In this document: in pieces, positions 1 through 5,625 of the stretch
Numbering within the stretch: the first letter of the stretch is position 1
Layout of the letters: every line of letters starts with the position of its first letter
Assembly: GCA_002712245.1 (NCBI GenBank)
Contig: PASZ01000024.1
Location: 12,915-18,539, forward strand
Source: Fidelibacterota bacterium
GTDB lineage: Bacteria > Fidelibacterota > Marinisomatia > Marinisomatales > TCS55
Reading direction: 5' to 3'
Length of the DNA stretch: 5,625 bases
Program-made: the position numbers and the translations under genes
The notes under the pieces: model-generated
The model's input: only the letters and a program-made list of their open reading frames with translations
Databases searched by the model: none
What the model was told of the DNA's origin: nothing

Positions 1-1
1 T

Positions 2-85
2 GCTGACGATTTGAATGTAAAAAATATAACTAATGATCTTGAAAAAATAATTCTAGATGAAAGAAAAAAATATGGATTCCAATAA
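2..85 (+). CDS. C-terminal end of an unidentified upstream gene (partial)
   Basis: An open frame enters from the left edge and runs 27 codons to a TAA at 83-85. It ends in a charged, helix-like tail containing LEKIILDERKKYGFQ. The other two plus frames are closed almost at once (TGA at 4-6 and at 12-14), so this is the only frame in which an upstream co-directional gene could end. It overlaps the alkyl-DHAP synthase by 29 bp if that gene starts at 57, or by 14 bp if it starts at 72; either is typical of translationally coupled operon genes. The fragment is too short to assign a family. By context it could be another lipid gene, such as an acyltransferase or fatty acyl reductase, but nothing in the sequence shows that. 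Confidence 0.5.
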   Translation, partial: ADDLNVKNITNDLEKIILDERKKYGFQ

Positions 86-1841
86 ATTTTTTGCCACTGA
101 TAGCGATAAGCGCTTGCATAGATGGGGTTTTAAAGATTCTGGTTTTGAATTAATCGGAGAAAAAAGCGTCACGTTCAGTGGTGATAGGTATGAAGTTAGT
201 GGAACAGTTATGCCGGACTTTATTCCCTATATTGAAAGCGTACTAGGTATAGAATTTAATAAAAAAGATCAGATAACACCTATAGGCAGCAAGCCCACCC
301 AACCCTCCAATATTGATCAAGACTTTTTAAAAGCACTGAAAGAATCTTTTAATGAAGACAGATATACTTTAGATGATATGGAGAGATTGATTCATAGTCA
401 TGGTCAGGAAACTTTTAAGGATGTTTATAAAGTTTTATATAATGCAATTGATCGAACCGTAGACCTGGTTTTTTATCCCGAGTCTGAAAGTGAGGTAAAA
501 AAAATAGTTGACCTCGCAGTCAGGTTCAATATTTGCTTAATTCCTTACGGAGGCGGAACAAACGTAACGCGCGCACTAACAATCCCTGAAAATGAAAACA
601 GAACCGTGGTTTCAATAGATATGAGAAGAATGTCTAAGATTGAATGGATTAATAAAGAGGATAGGCGAGTTTGTGTCCAATCTGGTATTACCGGTGGAGA
701 GTTGATAGAGCTATTAAAGCAAGAAGGCTATACAATTGGTCACGAGCCTGACAGCGTTGAACTGTCAACTGTTGGGGGATGGATTGCAACAAATGCCAGT
801 GGTATGAAAAAAAATAGATACGGCAATATTGAAGATATCGTCGAAAATATTAATCTAGTTTCACCTAAAGGTGTCATAAATCAAGTAGAACCTATTTCCA
901 GAGGTTCTATTGGTTTTAAACCGCAAAACGTTTTATTCGGCTCTGAAGGGAATATTGGTATTATTACTAAGGCTGTTTTAAAAATTCATAAAATTCCTAA
1001 ATATCAGAAATACAATTCCGTATTATTTAAAGATTGGAATGATGGTGTTTTGTTTATGAAGACCCTATCTAAGACCAATTATATTCCAGCAAGTGTGAGA
1101 CTTGTAGATAATATCCAATTTAAATTTGGCCAAGCCTTAAAGCCCAAGCCAGAAGGCTTTAAAAATATAAAAAGTAAAATTGAAAAGTTTTTTGTTGTCA
1201 ATCTGAAAAGGTTTAATCCAGATAAGATGTGCGCACTTACTATTGTCATGGAGGGCACAAAAGAAGAGGTCGCTTATCAGCAGAAAAATCTTAATAAGTT
1301 AGCAAAAAAATATAAAGGTATTATAGGAGGACCTGGAAATGGTAAGCGAGGATACTTGCTTACCTATGCCATTGCTTATATTAGAGATTTTGCGGCAAAA
1401 TATCAAATAATGGGTGAAACCATGGAGACAACAGTGCCGTGGAGTAAAATCCAAGATGTAATAGATGCAACCTCAGATGCTATTGCTCGCCTTCACAAAG
1501 AATACGACTTGCCTGGCAAACCTTATATATCCTATAGAATTCCACAAATTTACCATACTGGTGTTTGTATATATTTCATGCTTGGAATGTCGGTTAAAGG
1601 GGTAAAAAATCCTGAAGAAAAGTTTAGTAAAATCGAACATTCCCTTAGAAAAATAATAATAGATCATGGCGGATCGATATCCCATCATCATGGAGTTGGT
1701 AAGCTACGAAAAGATTTCATTCCAGATATGCTTTCGAAAACCAGTATTGAGTTAATTAAAGAAATGAAAAAAACACATGACCCGTCCAATGTCTTTGGCT
1801 CTAGCAATGGAATATTGGCAAATGACCTTGGGGAAAAATAA
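57..1841 (+). CDS. agpS: Alkyldihydroxyacetonephosphate synthase (FAD-dependent, ether-lipid biosynthesis)
   Basis: Probable alkyl-DHAP synthase, which replaces the acyl chain of 1-acyl-DHAP with a fatty alcohol to form the ether bond of alkyl lipids. The 594-residue product follows human AGPS from the RWGF segment at residues 22-25 to the C-terminal DPSNVFG. Order: an N-terminal helical region; an FAD-binding type 4 domain from about 138, with PYGGGTNVT (163-171), GHEPDS (228-233), STVGGW and GSEGNIG (295-301); then an FAD-oxidase C-terminal domain. Residues recalled as catalytic in mammalian AGPS are present: Arg443 in AYIRD, Tyr506 in CIYF and the triple His 543-545 in SHHHGVGKL. The peroxisomal leader of the animal enzyme is absent, so the protein is probably cytosolic or membrane-associated. 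ATG at 57 and ATG at 72 both precede the conserved region and neither has a strong Shine-Dalgarno sequence. Related bacterial FAD oxidases such as GlcD are less likely because of the near-colinear AGPS match. Confidence 0.93.
   Translation: MKEKNMDSNKFFATDSDKRLHRWGFKDSGFELIGEKSVTFSGDRYEVSGTVMPDFIPYIESVLGIEFNKKDQITPIGSKPTQPSNIDQDFLKALKESFNEDRYTLDDMERLIHSHGQETFKDVYKVLYNAIDRTVDLVFYPESESEVKKIVDLAVRFNICLIPYGGGTNVTRALTIPENENRTVVSIDMRRMSKIEWINKEDRRVCVQSGITGGELIELLKQEGYTIGHEPDSVELSTVGGWIATNASGMKKNRYGNIEDIVENINLVSPKGVINQVEPISRGSIGFKPQNVLFGSEGNIGIITKAVLKIHKIPKYQKYNSVLFKDWNDGVLFMKTLSKTNYIPASVRLVDNIQFKFGQALKPKPEGFKNIKSKIEKFFVVNLKRFNPDKMCALTIVMEGTKEEVAYQQKNLNKLAKKYKGIIGGPGNGKRGYLLTYAIAYIRDFAAKYQIMGETMETTVPWSKIQDVIDATSDAIARLHKEYDLPGKPYISYRIPQIYHTGVCIYFMLGMSVKGVKNPEEKFSKIEHSLRKIIIDHGGSISHHHGVGKLRKDFIPDMLSKTSIELIKEMKKTHDPSNVFGSSNGILANDLGEK
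1830..1834 (+). promoter_or_regulatory. Candidate ribosome binding site for the reductase (GGGGA)
   Basis: GGGGA lies inside the last codons of the synthase gene. It is 9 nt upstream of the ATT at 1844, 6 nt from the ATC at 1841 and 3 nt from the ATA at 1838. The spacing favours ATT 1844 as the initiation codon of the reductase. It is also adjacent to the AAAAA run (1834-1838) where a -1 slip could occur. It is one short G-run in an AT-rich background, so the assignment is tentative. Confidence 0.35.
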
Positions 1842-1843
1842 TC

Positions 1844-2641
1844 ATTTCACAACCTACTTATATCATCACTGGTGCTTCATCCGGTATTGGAAAATCTCTT
1901 GCAGTAAAATTAGCAAAAAATGCAAATGTAGTATTAGCATCCCGGGATCTTGATAAGCTAAATCAACTTTCAGATCAAATTCAAAATAGTGGAGGTAAAT
2001 CTCTACCAATCAAAACCGATATCACAGATTTAGAATCGTGTAAAAATATGATATCTGAAGCGGTTAATCATTTTGGAAAGGTAGACTCTTTAATCTTGAA
2101 TGCAGGATTAAGCATGTGGACTAGATTTGATCAAATAACAGATATTTCTCTTTTTAATAAAATAACTGAAGTTAATTATCAAGGTTCAGTCAATTGCGTT
2201 TATTCATGTTTAGGTGAGTTACAGAAAAATCGTGGACACATCATATCAATTACAACTGCGCAAGCATTGATTGGTTTTCCTAACGCTTCCGCTTATGCAG
2301 CATCTAAGCATGCCCTGCATGGTTTTTTAGAAACTCTCCAATTGGAATTGGGTAATAAAATTAACATTAGTAATGTGTATTTAGGTTGGATTAAAGGTAC
2401 TAATTTACGAGCCAATGCCCTGGGCTCAGATGGGGTTAAAATTGGATCAAAACACCACAAGCATAGCAGTAGAGCAATAGAGCTAGAAGATTGCACTTCT
2501 AAAATAATTCAAGGGATTGAAAGGAATAAAAAAACAATTTTTATTCCCTATTTTTTGAAATTTATCCCATGGGCAAGAGTATTTTTCAAGAACTGGTTAT
2601 TTAATAAAATAGTATCAGTAACTAACCAAGAAGAGCGTTAA
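1844..2641 (+). CDS. Short-chain dehydrogenase/reductase, DHRS7B-like; probable acyl/alkyl-DHAP reductase, non-standard start
   Basis: NADPH-dependent SDR proposed to reduce alkyl-DHAP (or acyl-DHAP) to the glycerol-3-phosphate form, the step after alkyl-DHAP synthase. Counting from ATT 1844 gives 265 residues, a normal classical-SDR length. Visible motifs are TGASSGIG (9-16), Arg34 after the second strand (NADPH preference), Asp59 in TDITD, NAG (86-88), Asn111, and the Tyr151/Lys155 pair in SAYAASK. The catalytic Ser position, 13 residues before Tyr, is Thr138. The stretch TNLRANALGSDGVKIG resembles the matching part of mammalian DHRS7B (PexRAP) closely. The C-terminal tail is rich in aromatic and basic residues (FIPYFLKFIPWARVFF), suiting membrane contact. 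No ATG/GTG/TTG/CTG lies in frame between the stop at 1823-1825 and the ATG at 2048, and starting at 2048 would lose the whole nucleotide-binding half. Family is secure; substrate is inferred from neighbour and resemblance; the exact start is uncertain. Confidence 0.85.
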   Translation: MSQPTYIITGASSGIGKSLAVKLAKNANVVLASRDLDKLNQLSDQIQNSGGKSLPIKTDITDLESCKNMISEAVNHFGKVDSLILNAGLSMWTRFDQITDISLFNKITEVNYQGSVNCVYSCLGELQKNRGHIISITTAQALIGFPNASAYAASKHALHGFLETLQLELGNKINISNVYLGWIKGTNLRANALGSDGVKIGSKHHKHSSRAIELEDCTSKIIQGIERNKKTIFIPYFLKFIPWARVFFKNWLFNKIVSVTNQEER

Positions 2642-2650
2642 TTTTTTAGT

Positions 2651-3760
2651 ATGAAATATATATTTACATTTTCTTTTTTATCATTTTTTGCTTTCGCTCA
2701 GGATTTTGATGCCGGTATAGTTAAAACAAACGAAGTCAGCTTTGCGGTTAATTCCTTTTCTAGCGGATACACTATCCCATGGGGGATGACCTTTTTGCCC
2801 AATGGAGAAATGCTGGTCTCCGATCTATCTGGAAAGCTTTTTAGGGTTTTTAATAATGGTAAACAAAAAAAAGAGATTTTAGGTGTTCCTGAAGTGCTTT
2901 TTAAGCGCCAAGGAGGTTTATTGGATGTCGAAATTCACCCTGATTATAAAAAAAACCATTTAGTCTATATTGCTTACAGCCATCAAATTGGAAAAAAATC
3001 TTTTACTAGGATTGCTAGGGGTGGTTTGAAAGAAGATAGGTTAGTAGATTTTAAAATTATTTTCTCAGCAGATGAAGAACACTATACATCAAGAGCAATT
3101 CATTTTGGAAGTAGAATCATTTTTTATGATAACCACATTTATTTTACAATTGGAGACAGTTTTGAGAGAGACGAAGCCCAAGATCTAAATACTCCTAATG
3201 GGAAAATTCATCGATTAACGTACGATGGAAATGTACCCAATGATAACCCATTTACTAAAAGCGATGGGTCTAAAAGCTCGATTTGGACATATGGTAACCG
3301 CAACCCTCAAGGTCTAGCGGTTACGAAGGATGGTATCATATGGGAAACTGAGCATGGGCCCAGAGGTGGTGACGAATTAAATATCGTAAGAAAAGGAATT
3401 AACTACGGTTGGCCTAAAATCACCTATGGAATAAATTATATTGGAACTAAAATAACCGATTATACTGAAATGGAAGGAATGGAGCAGCCGATCTGGCACT
3501 GGACACCAAGTATCGCTGTTTGTGGGATGGCTATTTATGAGCATTCTTTATTTGACAAATGGGATGGCAATATACTTGTAACATCGTTAAAAGATGAATA
3601 CCTTGAAAGAATTATCGTTAATAAAGATAAGTATATAGCGCGTGAGAATATCTATAATCCTGGTAGTCGCGTAAGGGATGTAGAGGTTGGACCTCAAGGT
3701 AAAATTTATGTAGCTCTAGAAGATCCGGGTAGAATTGTAGTTTTAACCCCTGCAGATTGA
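2651..3760 (+). CDS. Exported PQQ-dependent aldose sugar dehydrogenase (YliI/Asd type)
   Basis: Soluble-type PQQ quinoprotein of the glucose/sorbosone dehydrogenase family, a six-bladed beta-propeller that oxidises aldose sugars outside the cytoplasm. The 369-residue product begins with a signal peptide (residues 1-16, likely cut after AFA before QDF), which supports the ATG at 2651; there is no lipobox Cys. Family landmarks in order: IPWGMTFLPNG (42-52), QGGLLDVEIHPDY (87-99), the catalytic-type His151 in HFGSR, GDSFERDEAQ (168-177), GKIHRL with DGNVPNDNPF, YGNRNPQGLA with Arg217/Asn218, and EHGPRGGDELN (234-244) followed by NYGWP. The last motif points to the E. coli YliI class rather than Acinetobacter GDH-B. 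These residues match the known PQQ-binding and base positions as I recall them. It lies 9 bp after the reductase stop, so is probably co-transcribed, without a clear Shine-Dalgarno. No sorting domain is present. PQQ synthesis genes are not visible, so cofactor supply is unknown. Confidence 0.9.
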   Translation: MKYIFTFSFLSFFAFAQDFDAGIVKTNEVSFAVNSFSSGYTIPWGMTFLPNGEMLVSDLSGKLFRVFNNGKQKKEILGVPEVLFKRQGGLLDVEIHPDYKKNHLVYIAYSHQIGKKSFTRIARGGLKEDRLVDFKIIFSADEEHYTSRAIHFGSRIIFYDNHIYFTIGDSFERDEAQDLNTPNGKIHRLTYDGNVPNDNPFTKSDGSKSSIWTYGNRNPQGLAVTKDGIIWETEHGPRGGDELNIVRKGINYGWPKITYGINYIGTKITDYTEMEGMEQPIWHWTPSIAVCGMAIYEHSLFDKWDGNILVTSLKDEYLERIIVNKDKYIARENIYNPGSRVRDVEVGPQGKIYVALEDPGRIVVLTPAD

Positions 3761-3769
3761 ACACGACAT

Positions 3770-3783
3770 CAATTTTGCAATTG
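3770..3783 (+). terminator. Weak stem-loop after the sugar dehydrogenase gene
   Basis: CAATT (3770-3774) and AATTG (3779-3783) can pair as a 5-bp stem around a 4-nt loop, 10 nt after the stop codon, followed by a short TTT. The stem is AT-rich with a single C-G pair and no proper U-tract. It is only a marginal candidate for ending the ether-lipid/sugar dehydrogenase transcript, and no better hairpin is visible in the gap. Confidence 0.15.
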
Positions 3784-3793
3784 TTTCTAGTTG

Positions 3794-3837
3794 TATATTT
3801 GCTTAATAATAAATTTTAGTGTATTTTTTGTTATAAT
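3794..3837 (+). promoter_or_regulatory. Candidate promoter words upstream of the LRR gene
   Basis: The 89-bp gap (3761-3849) is the longest non-coding stretch in the window. It holds two alternative promoter-like words. TATATTTG at 3794-3801 fits the Bacteroidota -7 pattern TAnnTTTG, with TTTG at 3774-3777 upstream, although the 16-nt spacer is shorter than usual. TATAAT at 3832-3837 is a perfect bacterial -10 but has no good -35 and would leave a leader of only a few bases before the ATG at 3850. A weak AGGT (3839-3842) could serve in ribosome binding, and only the upstream promoter would include it in the transcript. AT-rich sequence makes chance matches likely. Confidence 0.3.
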
Positions 3838-3849
3838 TAGGTAATCATT

Positions 3850-5166
3850 ATGATAAAAATTTCTATTCTTTTCGTTATTTCATTCTCATTTATTTTTTCC
3901 CAGAATACCTATGTCCCTGATGACAACTTCGAGCAGGCTTTGATTGATCTAGGATATGACACAACTCTAGATGATTCTGTTCTAACAGCAAACATCATCG
4001 GTGTAACCGCTTTGAATGTGGAGAATAAATCAATAAGTGATTTAACGGGTATTGAAGCTTTTGCAGCATTAGAAGATTTGCGCCTCTGGCGAAATTCATT
4101 AACTAGCTTGGATGTGACCAAGAATACTGCTTTAAAATCACTAACTTTAGGCCAGAATTCATTAACTAGCTTGGATGTGACTAAGAACACTGCTTTACAA
4201 AGACTATCTGTCACTTCTAATAGCTTAAAGAGCTTGGATGTGACCAAGAATACAGCTTTAAAAGAACTCTGGTGCGATTTCAATTCACTAACTAGCTTGG
4301 ATGTAAGCAACAATACAGCATTAGAATGGCTGTATTGCCCTTCGAATAGCTTAACCACTTTAAATATGAAAAATGGAGCTACTAGCCAATTATATAAATT
4401 TAATACAACGCGGAATTACAGTCTTAACTGTATAGAAACTTTAGACCCAACTTATGCTACCACAAACTGGACTGATATAGATCCAGGCGCATCCTTCAGC
4501 CTTAGTTGCATGGAAGATTTTGAATGGAAGAGTAGCGCTTCAGATACAATTAATATCACTAAAACAAATCTTACGGATACCTATACGCTTCAATGGGATG
4601 CCATTACTGCTGGTACTGCTTGGTGGGATTCCATTAATTATCTGGTTTACGCCAAAATAGGACTTTATCCTCCAGAGGAAATATATGATACATCCAGCAT
4701 ATCGGTTCCTATAACCTATCATGAGATATTAGAGGGTGTGTTTGAAGGGAGTCCCGTTAATAAAGCAACAGTTAAGTTTGAAGTGATTGCTAAAAAAGGC
4801 GCTTATTCAAAAAACATATCAGGTGATGACAGGGTTCTGTTTGTAAATCGCTATGAATACCTCTCAACTGAAGACGAAGGAGTTCCTGTTGAGTTTGCGC
4901 TGCATGATAATTACCCCAATCCTTTCAATCCAAGCACGCAGATACGTTTTGATCTACCAGAGACAGGTAACGTTAATTTGACCATCTATAATATGCTAGG
5001 ACAAAAGGTAAGAACCTTTAAGATGCAAAGCGCACCTGCGGGTTATCATGTCTTAAATTGGAATGCAACGAATGATTTCGGTACTCCTGTATCAGCGGGC
5101 GTATACCTATATCAACTGCAAACAGATGGGTTTATTAAGACCAAGAAAATGGTCTTATTGAACTAG
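3850..5166 (+). CDS. Secreted leucine-rich-repeat protein with C-terminal sorting (T9SS/FlgD-like) domain
   Basis: A 438-residue surface or secreted protein of unknown binding target. Residues 1-18 form a signal peptide ending FIFSQ, which supports the ATG at 3850. Next comes TYVPDDNFEQALIDLGYD (20-37), a common N-terminal cap in FCB-group repeat proteins. Leucine-rich repeats follow: four full 21-residue units of NSLxSLDVTKNTALxxLxxxx type (82-165) and a fifth degenerate one. A Cys-bearing segment with LNCIE and FSLSCME closes the repeat block. Residues about 220-335 look like a beta-sandwich of fibronectin III type, but this is weak. The C-terminal domain (354-438) starts NYPNPFNPST, includes TIYNMLGQKV and SAGVYLYQL, and ends KKMVLLN, as in type IX secretion sorting domains and FlgD-like Ig folds. 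By family it is exported, then probably anchored or released by a T9SS-like route; the secretion machinery itself is not in the window. Probable roles, adhesion or ligand binding, are inference only. Confidence 0.9.
   Translation: MIKISILFVISFSFIFSQNTYVPDDNFEQALIDLGYDTTLDDSVLTANIIGVTALNVENKSISDLTGIEAFAALEDLRLWRNSLTSLDVTKNTALKSLTLGQNSLTSLDVTKNTALQRLSVTSNSLKSLDVTKNTALKELWCDFNSLTSLDVSNNTALEWLYCPSNSLTTLNMKNGATSQLYKFNTTRNYSLNCIETLDPTYATTNWTDIDPGASFSLSCMEDFEWKSSASDTINITKTNLTDTYTLQWDAITAGTAWWDSINYLVYAKIGLYPPEEIYDTSSISVPITYHEILEGVFEGSPVNKATVKFEVIAKKGAYSKNISGDDRVLFVNRYEYLSTEDEGVPVEFALHDNYPNPFNPSTQIRFDLPETGNVNLTIYNMLGQKVRTFKMQSAPAGYHVLNWNATNDFGTPVSAGVYLYQLQTDGFIKTKKMVLLN
4093..4377 (+). repeat. Tandem 63-bp leucine-rich-repeat units inside the surface protein gene
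   Basis: Four full 63-bp units start at 4093, 4156, 4219 and 4282, with a degenerate fifth from 4345. In each, roughly the first 42 bp (NSLTSLDVTKNTAL) are conserved and the last 21 bp vary in both DNA and protein. Units 1 and 2 share 26 identical bases at their starts (4093-4118 and 4156-4181), and units 1 and 3 share a 23-base core. Near-identity at DNA level suggests recent duplication and room for copy-number change by slippage or recombination. Confidence 0.9.
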
Positions 5167-5173
5167 ATAAATT

Positions 5174-5625
5174 CTATTTATTAATGATATAAACAGCCAT
5201 AATGGCGAAAAATCCGCCAATTACTGTTGTTAGTGCTATAACCTCTCCTAGGAATATAGATGAGGAAATAACAGCAGAAAATGGAACGATAAACATAAAA
5301 GAAGAGGCCTTACCTGATCCTAGTTTCATTGTTGTAATAAAATAAGCAGTAGTACCTAGGCCAAGCGCAATCATCGATATCAGTAAGAAATTGATCCAAA
5401 AAATCCAATCAAAACTAAAAATTGCAGTTAATGCGTCGATTGGAAATACTGGTAACGCAAATAGCATCGCAATTCCATAGACCCAAAAGCTAAAATTTAT
5501 TGGATGCAGTTCAAAACTTGCTTTTTGAGTAAATATAGTTGCTCCAGCCCAAACAGTAGCTCCTATTAAGAAATAAATATTTCCAGAAGAAATAACCGTA
5601 TTTGCATTCATTTCCCAAGCCCTTA
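5174..5625 (-). CDS. EamA/DMT-family transporter, C-terminal half (5' end outside window)
   Basis: Integral membrane protein of the drug/metabolite transporter superfamily (EamA domain); the substrate cannot be told. The visible part has about five hydrophobic helices: GNIYFLIGATVWAGATIF, FWVYGIAMLFALP, WINFLLISMIALGLGTTAYF, FMFIVPFSAVISSSIFLGE and a final VIGGFFAIMAVYII. The tail pattern of small residues, FIVPF, then LGE is characteristic of the EamA domain's last helices. Family members usually have two such domains and 280-300 residues. The frame stays open past the ATG at 5611-5609 through codons for RAWE to the window edge, so this is most likely the second domain of a longer protein. 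A single-domain protein of 145 residues starting at 5611, with GGGAA-like purines just upstream, cannot be excluded. It converges on the leucine-rich-repeat gene with 7 bp between stops and no evident terminator. Confidence 0.8.
   Translation of the reverse strand, partial: RAWEMNANTVISSGNIYFLIGATVWAGATIFTQKASFELHPINFSFWVYGIAMLFALPVFPIDALTAIFSFDWIFWINFLLISMIALGLGTTAYFITTMKLGSGKASSFMFIVPFSAVISSSIFLGEVIALTTVIGGFFAIMAVYIINK

Noticed and set aside
1473..1691. A 72-codon open frame on the minus strand
   Set aside because: It lies wholly inside the conserved active-site region of the synthase and encodes no recognisable protein.
2293..2496. A 67-codon open frame on the minus strand
   Set aside because: It is antisense to the conserved YAASK region of the reductase and has no family features.
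2048..2641. A 197-residue reductase starting at the first in-frame ATG (2048)
   Set aside because: An intact SDR nucleotide-binding region with TGASSGIG, Arg34 and TDITD is encoded in the same frame just upstream, so 2048 is an internal Met rather than the true start.
3909..4358. A 149-codon open frame on the minus strand with repeated AVFLVTSKL segments
   Set aside because: It is the antisense of the tandem leucine-rich-repeat units; its apparent repeats are only the reverse reading of that DNA, and the plus-strand gene has a signal peptide and a recognised C-terminal domain.
4093..4377. CRISPR-like regular repeat array
   Set aside because: The 63-bp periodicity is in-frame coding sequence for 21-residue leucine-rich repeats, with no separate spacers and no palindromic repeat.
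4540..4722. A 60-codon open frame on the minus strand
   Set aside because: It is inside the surface protein gene, lacks a recognisable motif and is explained by the reverse reading of that gene.
5167..5173. Bidirectional terminator between the convergent genes
   Set aside because: Only 7 bp separate the two stop codons and I see no GC-rich hairpin spanning them.

Overview
The window is AT-rich and coding-dense. It suggests a marine bacterium of the FCB group, most likely Candidatus Neomarinimicrobiota (SAR406/Marinimicrobia), with Bacteroidota or Ignavibacteria as alternatives. The main evidence is the last large plus-strand gene. It has a signal peptide ending in FSQ, the TYVPDDNFEQALIDLGYD-type N-terminus with leucine-rich repeats, and a C-terminal NYPNPFNPST sorting/FlgD-like domain, a combination common in those lineages. 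This taxonomic call comes from recognised protein style, not from a search.

Layout from left to right: (1) the last 27 codons of an unidentified upstream gene (2-85), overlapping the next gene by 29 bp; (2) a full-length flavoprotein closely resembling eukaryotic alkyl-DHAP synthase (57-1841); (3) a short-chain dehydrogenase/reductase (about 1844-2641) whose sequence resembles DHRS7B/PexRAP, the animal acyl/alkyl-DHAP reductase; (4) an exported PQQ-type aldose sugar dehydrogenase (2651-3760); (5) an 89-bp AT-rich gap with weak promoter-like words; (6) a secreted leucine-rich-repeat protein with a sorting domain (3850-5166); (7) on the minus strand, the C-terminal half of an EamA/DMT-family transporter (5174-5625, cut by the window edge), converging on the repeat protein with only 7 bp between stop codons.

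Genes 2 and 3 form a plausible ether-lipid module. The synthase would exchange the acyl chain of acyl-DHAP for a fatty alcohol, and the reductase would reduce alkyl-DHAP to 1-alkyl-glycerol-3-phosphate. The acyl-DHAP and fatty-alcohol suppliers are not visible and may lie upstream. The tight spacing (29-bp overlap, 2 bp, 9 bp) suggests co-transcription through the sugar dehydrogenase, whose link to ether lipids is unclear.

The most unusual point is the junction of genes 2 and 3. The reductase's Rossmann motif is intact, but its frame has no ATG, GTG, TTG or CTG codon between the nearest upstream stop and position 2048. It must therefore start on a rare codon (best guess ATT at 1844), be made by a -1 frameshift off the synthase, or be affected by a base error. 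A start at 2048 would remove the cofactor-binding half.
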